Position numbers and translations under genes: made by a program
Shown here: positions 1 to 8,148 of the stretch, in pieces
Position numbering within the stretch: position 1 is the stretch's first letter
How the letters are laid out: every line of letters starts with the position of its first letter
Notes under the pieces: generated by a model
Told to the model about the DNA's origin: nothing
The model's input: only the letters and a program-made list of their open reading frames with translations
Database searches by the model: none
NCBI GenBank assembly: GCA_035295745.1
Contig: DATGIL010000073.1
Coordinates: 124,001-188,000 of the forward strand
Direction of reading: 5' to 3'
DNA: 64,000 bases
Origin: JAIQFL01 sp035295745
GTDB lineage: Bacteria > Acidobacteriota > Terriglobia > Bryobacterales > Bryobacteraceae

Positions 1-2384
1 CGAAATCGAATATCTCCGGGCTGTACGGAATCACGGCGCTGCCACCAGGACACTACCGGATCACGGTAGAAGCACCCGGCTTCCAGCCCAAGTCGCTCGA
101 GAACATCGAACTGCAGCCGGACCAGAACGCCAGGCTCGACTTCACCCTGGAAGGCGCCGCCGCGGAGATCCGCGGATCAGTCACGGATGCGCATGGCGGC
201 GAAGCGCTCGCGGGCACTCAGATCCAACTCGCCGGGACCCCGTATCGTGTCGCCTCAGATGCCACCGGGCATTTCCGCATGACAGGTATACCTGCCGGCG
301 AATACGTGCTCAACGTCTCTACGGTGGGCTATCACATGGAGAGGCACGTGGTGCGTCTCTCGGCTGGTGGCAGTACCGACGTGAGTGTCGTGCTGACACC
401 CGATACGCTGCGGCAGTCGGAAACCGTAAACGCGCAGACCGATCCCTTCGAGAGTTCGCACGGCGACAGCCCCGACGTCATCAAACTGGCCGGCACCGAC
501 GCCAAGAATCTGGGCAGCGTGCTCGCCGACGACCCTCTGCGCGCGGTCCAGGCACTTCCCGGCGTCACGTCGAATCGCGATGTGGAAGCGCGCTTCTCAT
601 TGCGTGGCGCCGGATTCGACCGCATCGGCCTCTACCTGGACGGAGTCCTGCTGCACGAGCCGTTTCACGTGCCGAACAACACCGAGGAAGACGGATCCGT
701 CACAGCGTTCAATCCCGACATGGTGGAGGAAATGGAACTGCACAAGGGCGCCTTCCCGGTGCGTTTCGAGGACCGCACGGTGGGCATCCTCGACGTGGAG
801 ACTCGCGACGGCACACGCAATGCGATGCATTTCCAGGGCAGCGCCAGTGCGAGTTTGGCCGGCGGGCTGGCGGAGGGACCATTCGGTGGTTCGGCGCAAG
901 CGAAACCGAAGGGCTCGTGGCTGGTGGCGGTGCGCAAAAGCTATCTGCAATACATTTTGCACGAGCTTTCGTCCAGTTCGAGCAACATTCCCGTGTTCAA
1001 CATGGAAGACGTGCAGGCGCGATTCACCTATGATCTCTCGGCAAAAACGACCCTGACTTTTTCCATGCTGGAAAGCTACTCCGGCCTCAACCAGTCCAAT
1101 CGCACCAATCCGAACGTGAACACCGTTCTGCTCGGGCACTACCACTACTCGTTGGCGAATCTCGCCTGGAAATACGCGCCCACTTCGCGGCTTCTCTTCG
1201 TGAGCCATCTGGCGTGGATGCGCGAGAAGGGTGACGACACGGGGCGATCCGCCGCTCCCTTGGCTGGCGGCTACTACGGCGAGTGGGTGTCGAACTCGAC
1301 GGCCACATGGTCATGGGGCAAAGGTTCGCCCCTCGAAGCGGGATTTTCACTGCGAAAGATCCGCAGTGACGAATTCACAAACCAGTATCCAACCTCCGCC
1401 GGTCTTCCGCTTTTGATCGATCATTCCGACGGTACTGCGCTGCGTCTGGGAGGATACGTTCAGCAGTCGTGGAACATTTGGGCTGGGCGGTTGCGGTTAA
1501 CCGCCGGTGCCCGCTGGGACCATGACTCGATCGACAATGTCTCGGTGGTGTCTCCGCAGTTCGCGGCGTCGCTGGGCTTGACGAAGGCCACGCGCCTGCA
1601 ACTGGGCTGGAGCCAGGACGCGCAGTACCCGGAGGTCTCCGTGTTTCTCTCCCCCTTCGGGAACCGCGGCCTGCTGCCCGAGCGGTCGCAACACGCGGTG
1701 GTGGCGCTGGAGCGGCGCATCGGGCAACGCACCCGTTTGCGCGCCGAATTCTACGACCGGGAAGACCGGCACTTGCTGTCGCAGCCGTTGCTGGATCCGC
1801 GGATTCTGAACGGCTTCCTCTTCCTCCCTCCTACCGATCCGCTCTATTACAACTCGCTGCGAGGCCATTCGCGCGGCTTCGAGATCTTCCTGCAACGCAG
1901 CAGCGCCAATCGCTTTTCGGGCTGGATCTCCTACGCCTACGGCCATGACACCATGCACGATGCCGCGGTCCCTCCCGCGCCCGCCATCCAGTTCCCTTCC
2001 GACTTCGATCAGCGTCACACGATCAACAACTACGGCAGCGTCCGCGTGCGTCCCACTGTGAATCTGAGTCTCCGCGTCACCTACGGCAGCGGATTCCCCA
2101 TCCCGGGGTTCACCACGCGGCTGCCTGACGGATACTACGTCCTGTCTTCTGAGCGCAATACGCTGCGGCTTCCCGCCTATCAGCGCACCGACCTCCGACT
2201 GAACAAATCGTGGATGCACGACAAGTGGAAATTCACGCTTTACGGAGAGGCTATCAATCTGACCAATCACAGCAACTACTTCTTTCAGAACTCCAGCTAC
2301 AATACGCAGACAGGTCTGGTATCGCCGAATTTCTCGCGAACGTTTCCGTTCCTGCCTTCGGTGGGCATGATGGTGGAGTGGTAA
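1..2384 (+). CDS. TonB-dependent receptor with carboxypeptidase-regulatory-like N-terminal repeats, 5' end outside window
   Basis: The frame is open from the first base, so this is the 3' part of a longer gene; the ATG at 279 is internal. The visible protein starts inside one carboxypeptidase-regulatory-like beta-sandwich (ending near base 165) and continues with a second one (about 166-410, with the typical G.F...G.PAGEY.L.V pattern). Next comes a plug-like region (VQALPGVTSNRD, SLRGAGFDRIGLYLDG) and a long barrel rich in aromatic alternating strands. It ends in W after VGMMVE, an aromatic terminal residue as in outer-membrane barrels. Role inferred from family: energy-dependent uptake, or an Oar-like outer-membrane protein; the substrate is unknown. 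The stop is two bases before the next ATG, so it is probably cotranscribed with the lipoprotein that follows. Confidence 0.9.
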   Translation, partial: KSNISGLYGITALPPGHYRITVEAPGFQPKSLENIELQPDQNARLDFTLEGAAAEIRGSVTDAHGGEALAGTQIQLAGTPYRVASDATGHFRMTGIPAGEYVLNVSTVGYHMERHVVRLSAGGSTDVSVVLTPDTLRQSETVNAQTDPFESSHGDSPDVIKLAGTDAKNLGSVLADDPLRAVQALPGVTSNRDVEARFSLRGAGFDRIGLYLDGVLLHEPFHVPNNTEEDGSVTAFNPDMVEEMELHKGAFPVRFEDRTVGILDVETRDGTRNAMHFQGSASASLAGGLAEGPFGGSAQAKPKGSWLVAVRKSYLQYILHELSSSSSNIPVFNMEDVQARFTYDLSAKTTLTFSMLESYSGLNQSNRTNPNVNTVLLGHYHYSLANLAWKYAPTSRLLFVSHLAWMREKGDDTGRSAAPLAGGYYGEWVSNSTATWSWGKGSPLEAGFSLRKIRSDEFTNQYPTSAGLPLLIDHSDGTALRLGGYVQQSWNIWAGRLRLTAGARWDHDSIDNVSVVSPQFAASLGLTKATRLQLGWSQDAQYPEVSVFLSPFGNRGLLPERSQHAVVALERRIGQRTRLRAEFYDREDRHLLSQPLLDPRILNGFLFLPPTDPLYYNSLRGHSRGFEIFLQRSSANRFSGWISYAYGHDTMHDAAVPPAPAIQFPSDFDQRHTINNYGSVRVRPTVNLSLRVTYGSGFPIPGFTTRLPDGYYVLSSERNTLRLPAYQRTDLRLNKSWMHDKWKFTLYGEAINLTNHSNYFFQNSSYNTQTGLVSPNFSRTFPFLPSVGMMVEW

Positions 2385-2386
2385 AA

Positions 2387-5300
2387 ATGCGCGCCTGGTG
2401 GATTCTGCCGATCCTATGCCTCGCGAGTTGTGCCCCAATGCGGCATTCCGGGCGTTGTTCAGGATGCATGAGCGGGACGCCGCGGCCCTCCGCAGCGGAT
2501 GAGGAAGAGGACGAAGGGCGTCACGAAGCAGTCGCTTTCATTCGGGGGAAGCGCTGGCAGGGGCCCGGCGAATTGCCAGCGGCCCGCTACCGGGCGGCGC
2601 AACGCGCGCGGCAGGCGCCTCACGATACCGTTGCACTCGGCACGTGGCAACCGCTCGGACCCGCCAACGTGGGCGCGCGGACCAAGGCGCTGGTATTCGA
2701 TCCTTCGAATGCCAACATCCTCTACGCCGTGACATCTCTGGGCGGCGTCTGGAAGACCACGGACGCAGGCCAGAATTGGACGCCGCTCACCGACTCCTTG
2801 CCCACGCTCGCCATGAACACCTTGGCCATCCACCCTTCCGATCCGAACACGCTTTACGCCGGGTCTGGCGAAGTGATCCCGGGTGCGGGGATTTTCAAGA
2901 CCAGCGATGGCGGCCAGACCTGGACTCAACTTGCGGGCACCACCAACTTCGCGAACGTCTACAGCCTGGCAATCAGCCCGGGGCAACCCGCCACAATCTA
3001 CGCCGGAACCGATAGCGGCCTGTGGTATAGCCTCGATGCCGGCGCCACCTGGACCAACAGCCTCCAGGCCGCCGGCGGCTGCTACTCCGTCGCGGTCAGC
3101 GGCAGGCAACCCACCGATGTCGTCTTCGCGTCTTGCAGCCAATCGGGTGGGAATCCGTTCGCGTACTTCCACACGGAGAATGAGATTCCGACGCCGAGCG
3201 TATACGCCGTCTATCGAACAGAAGATGCGACCTCAAGCAATTGGGAAATCGTGGTCTCGGATCCGAACATGGGTCCTGCCGTACTCGCCGTGGCGCCGAG
3301 CGCCCCCAACACAGTTTACGCCCTCGCACTCAATATCGACCCTTCGAGTCCCTTTTTCGAAGCTCTGCTTGGACTGTATGCGTCCGACGCCGCGGGCGCG
3401 TCCGGCACGTGGCAGGAGCGGGCCGATGTGTCGGATCCCAATAGCATGACGTCGAACATTCTGAGCTACCGTGCGCAATCGGCGCCGTGCACTTACGGTC
3501 CCGGCGGCGCCGGTCTGCATGGCGGCCAAGGCGCGTGGAACCTCTCGCTGGCAGTGGACCCGACGGATTCGCAGACGCTCTTCACCGCAGGATATTTCAT
3601 CTCGCGCTCGCAGGATGGCGGCCGGACCTTCGCGGCCGTCGCCACCACGGCAAACCTCCTTTCGCATGTGGATCATCACGGATTCGCCTTCCCTCCGGGT
3701 TACAATGCCCGAACCAATCAAACGCTCTTCGCGATCAACGACGGCGGCGTCTATCGTACCGACATCGCGCGGACGCAGTCGGAATTCACGCTGTGCTCGC
3801 AGCCGTTTTATTTACTCACCGGCGGCGCGACCAACAATGGGCTCCAGATCAACCAGTTTTACGGCGGTTCCGTGACTGCGGGCGGCGGCGTATACATCGG
3901 CGGTACGCAGGACACCGTCACGCTGATGGCATCCGCCGCGAATCCATCCACCTGGACGCCGGTTCTCAACGGCGATGGCGGGCTGACAGCGTTCGATCCG
4001 CTGGACGCTAACACGATCTATTACGAGTATCAGCATCGAGGCTTTTCGAAATCGACGGACGGCGGCAGCAGCGCCGGTCCGGCGACCAACGGCATCACGG
4101 ATGACGCCAGCGCGTTCCCGTTTCTTACGATCTTCGCGCTAGATCCCACGAACTCACGCACTCTCTATCTGGGCGTGAATCGACTGTGGCGCAGTGTGGA
4201 TGGCGCACAATCGTGGCTCTCGGCAAGCCCCGACACGGGCGCCAACGTCACGGCGATCACGGTGAATCCGGCGAACACGGGCCAGGTGCTTTATGGCGAT
4301 GTCACGGGCGCGATCTACAACGGCACGCCCGGAACCGCCGGCAGCGATGGCACGTGGAGCAGCAGCCAGCCGCGCGCCGGTTACGTCTCGCATTTCGCGT
4401 TCGACCCGACCCAAGCGGGATTAGTGTACGCGACGTACGCCACTTTCCGGCAACAGGCAGCGGATTCGCAGGTTTATGTGTCGGCTGACGGAGGTTCTAC
4501 GTGGCAGGCGCTAGGCGGCACGAGCCTACCCGACATTCCCGTGCATACGCTGGTGATCGATCCCGATGCCTCTTCGACGCTGTACATCGGCACCGACATC
4601 GGCGTGCTGGTGAGCTTCGATTCCGGAAAGACGTGGGCGCCCGACACCTCGTTTCTTTCCGTGGTGGTCGAAACTCTGCAGATCGACAAGAACGGCGCCG
4701 CGAAATATCTTTACGCCTTCACGTTCGGCCGCGGCCTGTGGCGCGTCAATCTGACGCCTGGCGTGGCCGAGTGCGCGTACACCGTCTCGCCCTCGTCATT
4801 CAACATCGATGGAAACAGCGGTCAGGTCTATGCGGTGAGCGTGGACACGACGCCGGGGTGCGCGTGGGCGGCGACGGCGGTCCAGAGCCCTCCATTCAAC
4901 GTGCGAATCCAGAGTCCCGCGTCGGGCAACGGACCCGGCACCCTCTACTTCACGGCATCCGCCAACTACTCGGGGGCGGCGCGCACTCTGCAGTTCAGCG
5001 TGCAGGACCAGGTGATCTCGATTCAGCAATCGGCCGCGAGCGCCGCGGGCACGGGTTTCGACGAACTGCCGGGCGCGTCGGTGATCCTGTCACTGCCGTA
5101 CCTGCGGACGGGCCGCTACACCACACTCACGGCCAATCGCACGGACCCGGTGCACTCCTGTACGGGTTCGGCGGATGTGAGCACCGTGTGGTTCGCTTAC
5201 CGCGCAACGGCAAACCAACGGATCGACGTGACGCAATCGACGGGAGGCAGCGCCGCCGTGGTGGCGGTGTATGCCGTTCAGAATGGAGCAGTGCGCGGGG

Positions 5301-5695
5301 AGATCGGTTGTGCCACCAACAGCGGTAATGTCAGCCAGAATCCGTCGGTACAGTTTGACGCGGTCGCCGGCAATTCCTACGTGATCGAATTGGCGGGCGT
5401 GGGAGCGGCGCTTTTTACCGTCACACTCAACGTCCAGGTGCTGCCGACGATTACCATCACTGCGGGGAGTACGACCCTGGCACCAGGCGAATCGATGCAG
5501 TTCGCGGCCTCAGTCGCTGGAACACCGAACACGGCGGTGCGATGGTCCGCGGTTTATGGCACCATCGACGCCAACGGCAACTACATGGCACCGGCCAAAC
5601 TGGACGCAGGGACGGCGTTGGTGGACACCATCACCGCGACCAGTTTCGCTGATTCCAATGCGACGGCGACCGCGTCGGTCACTGTACAAATGTAG
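2387..5695 (+). CDS. Exported Asp-box/BNR-repeat lipoprotein with BACON-like and Ig-like C-terminal domains
   Basis: I chose the ATG at 2387, two bases after the receptor stop. The frame is open further upstream, but this start gives a clean lipoprotein signal, MRAWWILPILCLASC, with lipobox LASC. The 1102-residue product is mostly sialidase/VPS10-like beta-propeller sequence with repeated Asp-box motifs such as TTDAGQNWTPL (near residue 125), TSDGGQTWTQL (near 173) and SADGGSTWQAL. From about residue 797 a BACON-like domain begins (CAYTVSPSSFNIDGNSG). The last 90 residues look like a bacterial Ig-like domain (TLAPGESMQFAASV). I see no catalytic set proving sialidase activity, so it may be a surface binding protein or a glycosidase. 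Tight linkage to the TonB receptor suggests a joint surface-capture role, which is inference. Confidence 0.85.
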   Translation: MRAWWILPILCLASCAPMRHSGRCSGCMSGTPRPSAADEEEDEGRHEAVAFIRGKRWQGPGELPAARYRAAQRARQAPHDTVALGTWQPLGPANVGARTKALVFDPSNANILYAVTSLGGVWKTTDAGQNWTPLTDSLPTLAMNTLAIHPSDPNTLYAGSGEVIPGAGIFKTSDGGQTWTQLAGTTNFANVYSLAISPGQPATIYAGTDSGLWYSLDAGATWTNSLQAAGGCYSVAVSGRQPTDVVFASCSQSGGNPFAYFHTENEIPTPSVYAVYRTEDATSSNWEIVVSDPNMGPAVLAVAPSAPNTVYALALNIDPSSPFFEALLGLYASDAAGASGTWQERADVSDPNSMTSNILSYRAQSAPCTYGPGGAGLHGGQGAWNLSLAVDPTDSQTLFTAGYFISRSQDGGRTFAAVATTANLLSHVDHHGFAFPPGYNARTNQTLFAINDGGVYRTDIARTQSEFTLCSQPFYLLTGGATNNGLQINQFYGGSVTAGGGVYIGGTQDTVTLMASAANPSTWTPVLNGDGGLTAFDPLDANTIYYEYQHRGFSKSTDGGSSAGPATNGITDDASAFPFLTIFALDPTNSRTLYLGVNRLWRSVDGAQSWLSASPDTGANVTAITVNPANTGQVLYGDVTGAIYNGTPGTAGSDGTWSSSQPRAGYVSHFAFDPTQAGLVYATYATFRQQAADSQVYVSADGGSTWQALGGTSLPDIPVHTLVIDPDASSTLYIGTDIGVLVSFDSGKTWAPDTSFLSVVVETLQIDKNGAAKYLYAFTFGRGLWRVNLTPGVAECAYTVSPSSFNIDGNSGQVYAVSVDTTPGCAWAATAVQSPPFNVRIQSPASGNGPGTLYFTASANYSGAARTLQFSVQDQVISIQQSAASAAGTGFDELPGASVILSLPYLRTGRYTTLTANRTDPVHSCTGSADVSTVWFAYRATANQRIDVTQSTGGSAAVVAVYAVQNGAVRGEIGCATNSGNVSQNPSVQFDAVAGNSYVIELAGVGAALFTVTLNVQVLPTITITAGSTTLAPGESMQFAASVAGTPNTAVRWSAVYGTIDANGNYMAPAKLDAGTALVDTITATSFADSNATATASVTVQM

Positions 5696-5751
5696 CGCGC
5701 CAGCCTGCAGTGTCAGAATCGTTTGCACGGCAGCGTTGGTGGACACGAAAA

Positions 5752-5796
5752 GCATCGAGGTGCGTCTCGACGCGCCAAACAGGAGTGTTCTTGGGC
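5752..5796 (+). repeat. Degenerate copy of the twin-hairpin intergenic repeat
   Basis: CATCGAGGTGCGTCTCGACG followed by CCAAACAGGAGTGTTCTTGG matches the repeat seen at 17843-17886 and 51077-51121. Both inverted-repeat arms are still recognisable but imperfect. The conserved CAGGAGTGTT core is intact. Confidence 0.6.
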
Positions 5797-5874
5797 TTGC
5801 TTCGCCGTCATGGATTCCGATGAAACCAGCGCGTTCGCCAACGGATAGGCTCGGCCGCGGCGACACGCCGCGAA

Positions 5875-5919
5875 CCCCCAAGCCCCAGCCCCTAACCCCC
5901 AACCCCTGACCCCAACCCC
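5875..5919 (-). other. Putative G-quadruplex-forming tract
   Basis: Seven runs of four or five C lie in 45 bases (5875-5879, 5883-5886, 5889-5892, 5896-5900, 5903-5906, 5910-5913, 5916-5919), separated by 2-3 bases. The minus strand therefore has seven G4/G5 runs with loops such as TT, TCA and TTA, well beyond the minimum quadruplex pattern. It lies between two plus-strand genes in the non-template orientation for C. Folding is inferred from the pattern only. Confidence 0.75.
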
Positions 5920-5998
5920 TGCTTTCAAGCGTGTTTGCGCCACGCCTCCAAATCCAGGCATCCATCAGCTTCGTAATAATATACTCACGGGGAAATCT

Positions 5999-7597
5999 AT
6001 GAAGCCGATCGCCGTCATTCTGTTTCCGCTTGGACTGGCACTGGCGCAGCATCATCAGGCGCCGCCGCCAGAGAAACCGGTCACGCTTTACCATGGCCTG
6101 GGCGCATGGAAACATCCCATCGCCACCAAGAGCGCGGAAGCGCAGCAGTATTTCGACCAGGGCTTGAACCTGCTCTACGGATTCAACCGGTACGAAGCGC
6201 TGCGCTCCTTCCGCAAGGCGTCCGAATTGGATCCGTCAGCGGCAATGACTTTTTGGGGCATGGCGGCGTCGCTCGCGCCCTACATCAATATGGACGGCGA
6301 TCCGACCTACGATCCGAAGGCCTCGTGTGCCGCAGTGGAGGCCGGACTGAAGTTGAGCGCCGCGCCGCCGCACGAGCGCGCCTATCTGGAGGCCGCCGCC
6401 ACACGATGTCCAGAGGAGAAGCCGCAAGTCTATATCGATGCGATGCGCGCGCTTTCCACCAGGTATCCAGACGACCTGGACGCCGCGACACTTTACGCTG
6501 AGGCCCTCATGATCCCGGTGCGGTGGCGATGGTACTCGTCAGACGGCGTGCCGGCCCCGGGGGTTGCGGATGCCGAGCGCGTCCTCGAAGGTGTTCTGCG
6601 GCGCTGGCCCGAGCATCCCGGCGCGAACCACTTCTACATCCATGCGGTGGAGTCGTCGCGGACTCCCGAACGGGCGATTCCGAGCGCTCAACGGCTCATG
6701 GGCGTGGTTCCCGAGGCCGGCCACATGGTACACATGCCGGGTCATATCTGGCTGGCGGTGGGGGATTGGGAGATGGCGGCGGCGGTGAACGAGCGCGCGG
6801 CGGAGGTGGACCGGCAATACTTCGAAGCCACCAACGTGACCGCCGGCTCCTACGGCATGTACTATGCGCACAATCTGCACTTCATCGCGTACGCGCGCTG
6901 GATGCAGGGCCGCGGCGCCGACGGGATTCGCGCCGCGAACGACCTGGCCTGGATGCTCACACCGATGGCGGAGTCGATGCCGGAGATGGTGGATTCATTC
7001 TTTGCGATTACGTATTTCGGACGCATCCGCTTCGGGTCGTGGGAGCCTCTGCTGCAACTGACGGCGCCCAATCCCAAGATGCCGCTCTCGACTGCGATCT
7101 ACCGCTTCGCGCGCGGCATGGCTCTGGCGGGCAGCGGCGATCGCGCGGGGGCGCAGCGCGAGCAGGCGACGTTCGAATCGCTGCGTGCCAAGATTCCGGC
7201 GGACGCGATGTGGAGCGTGAATAAGGCCGCGCCGGTTCTCGAAGTGGCGTCGGAAGTGCTGGCCGGGCGGATTGCGGCTTCGGCTGCCGAGTCATTGCCG
7301 CATTGGCAGCATGCCGTGGCTCTCCAGGACGCGCTCGTCTACGATGAGCCGCCGGCCTGGTATTACCCGGTCCGAGAGTCATTGGGTGGCGCGCTGCTGC
7401 GTGCGGGAAAGGCTGCGGACGCGGAGGTAGTCTTTCGCGAAGGACTCAGGCGCTCGCCGCGCAACGGCAGGATGCTGTTCGGTTTGATGAAGAGTCTGGA
7501 GGAGCAGAAGAAGACGGAAGCGGCCGAGTGGGTGCGCAAGGAGTTCGAAGCGAATTGGGCGAAGGCGGATATCAAACTGACGATCGACGTCCTCTAG
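5999..7597 (+). CDS. Exported TPR-repeat protein with conserved histidine clusters
   Basis: The 532-residue protein starts at ATG 5999 with a signal peptide (MKPIAVILFPLGLALAQ). TPR-type helices follow, for example the one around QYFDQGLNLLYGFNRYEALRSF and a late pair around AGKAADAEVVFREGL. The middle carries histidine-rich conserved-looking segments, HPGANHFYIHAVE and AGHMVHMPGHIW, which are unusual for a plain scaffold and could bind a metal or ligand. I know such TPR proteins as a recurring acidobacterial/proteobacterial family without an assigned reaction. The gene stands alone after a 300-base spacer. Function is unknown; a periplasmic location is inferred from the signal. Confidence 0.85.
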   Translation: MKPIAVILFPLGLALAQHHQAPPPEKPVTLYHGLGAWKHPIATKSAEAQQYFDQGLNLLYGFNRYEALRSFRKASELDPSAAMTFWGMAASLAPYINMDGDPTYDPKASCAAVEAGLKLSAAPPHERAYLEAAATRCPEEKPQVYIDAMRALSTRYPDDLDAATLYAEALMIPVRWRWYSSDGVPAPGVADAERVLEGVLRRWPEHPGANHFYIHAVESSRTPERAIPSAQRLMGVVPEAGHMVHMPGHIWLAVGDWEMAAAVNERAAEVDRQYFEATNVTAGSYGMYYAHNLHFIAYARWMQGRGADGIRAANDLAWMLTPMAESMPEMVDSFFAITYFGRIRFGSWEPLLQLTAPNPKMPLSTAIYRFARGMALAGSGDRAGAQREQATFESLRAKIPADAMWSVNKAAPVLEVASEVLAGRIAASAAESLPHWQHAVALQDALVYDEPPAWYYPVRESLGGALLRAGKAADAEVVFREGLRRSPRNGRMLFGLMKSLEEQKKTEAAEWVRKEFEANWAKADIKLTIDVL

Positions 7598-7806
7598 GGC
7601 AGGCAGTAGAGACACGGCGGCTGTAATGCCGAGGGGAACAGTCAGGCGTTGTGTGCGGCGGACTGCCGGAGAATGTCCTGGGCCCCGAGGATATTGGTCC
7701 CTGAACCTGCCACCCGGATATAACATTTACAAGTGCCGCGCCCCGGCATCCGCCGCGTGTTCGATCACACCGCCGGTGATTTCCAAACCCGCCAACAGGT
7801 TTGATG

Positions 7807-7819
7807 GTAGGATACCTAC
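7807..7819. promoter_or_regulatory. Palindrome abutting the padR start, candidate operator
   Basis: GTAGGATACCTAC is a perfect 5+3+5 inverted repeat ending one base before the PadR ATG at 7821. It overlaps the only purine-rich sequence available as a ribosome site, GGTAGGA. PadR-type regulators commonly autoregulate through palindromes near their own start, so this is a plausible autoregulatory site. That assignment is inference. Confidence 0.45.
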
Positions 7820-7820
7820 T

Positions 7821-8147
7821 ATGGCGGCGCAACTGCACGGCACGCTTGACATGATCATTCTGCGCACGCTGCTGCGCGGTCCGGCGCATGGACACGGCAT
7901 CACGGTGCTGATCCAGCAGGTGTCGGAGGACGCTCTGCGGGTGGATCACGGCTCTCTGTACCCGGCACTACATCGATTGGAGAAGCGCGGCTGGATCGCG
8001 TCGAAATGGGAGGATACGGACCGCGGGAGGCAGATGCGCTTTTACCGCCTGACGAAGGCGGGACACAAGCAACTCGCACTGGAAGAATCCAACTGGCACG
8101 AATTGGTGCAGGCCATCGGTCGAATCCTGCGGCCGGCGGAGGAATGA
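7821..8147 (+). CDS. PadR-family transcriptional regulator
   Basis: The frame is open upstream, but the ATG at 7821 gives the standard PadR N-terminus, MAAQLHGTLDMIILRTLL, and a 108-residue product of normal size for the short PadR type found beside acidobacterial permeases. It contains the winged-helix core GHGITVLIQQVSEDALRVD then HGSLYPALHRLEKRGWI, and the wing and C-terminal helix RGRQMRFYRLTKAGHKQL (first residue of the wing is D in DRGRQ). Its stop is one base before the ATG of the ADOP permease, so the pair is an operon. The regulator probably represses that operon in response to an unknown ligand. Only the C-terminal dimerisation helix varies strongly in this family. Confidence 0.93.
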   Translation: MAAQLHGTLDMIILRTLLRGPAHGHGITVLIQQVSEDALRVDHGSLYPALHRLEKRGWIASKWEDTDRGRQMRFYRLTKAGHKQLALEESNWHELVQAIGRILRPAEE

Positions 8148-8148
8148 G

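Larger units (their letters stand above)
5696..5998. other. Gene-free spacer with repeat remnants and a G-quadruplex motif
   Basis: I see no credible gene here. The spacer holds a degenerate twin-hairpin repeat (about 5752-5796), a C-rich run (5875-5919) and a half repeat, GTGTTTGCGCCAC, near 5931-5943. The 3' end is AT-rich (TAATAATATACT, about 5972-5985) and may carry the promoter of the TPR gene starting at 5999. Confidence 0.7.

Noticed and set aside
2387..5695. Active sialidase
   Set aside because: Asp-box repeats alone do not show catalysis. I could not find the arginine triad and Tyr/Glu pair of sialidases, so only a beta-propeller lipoprotein is called.
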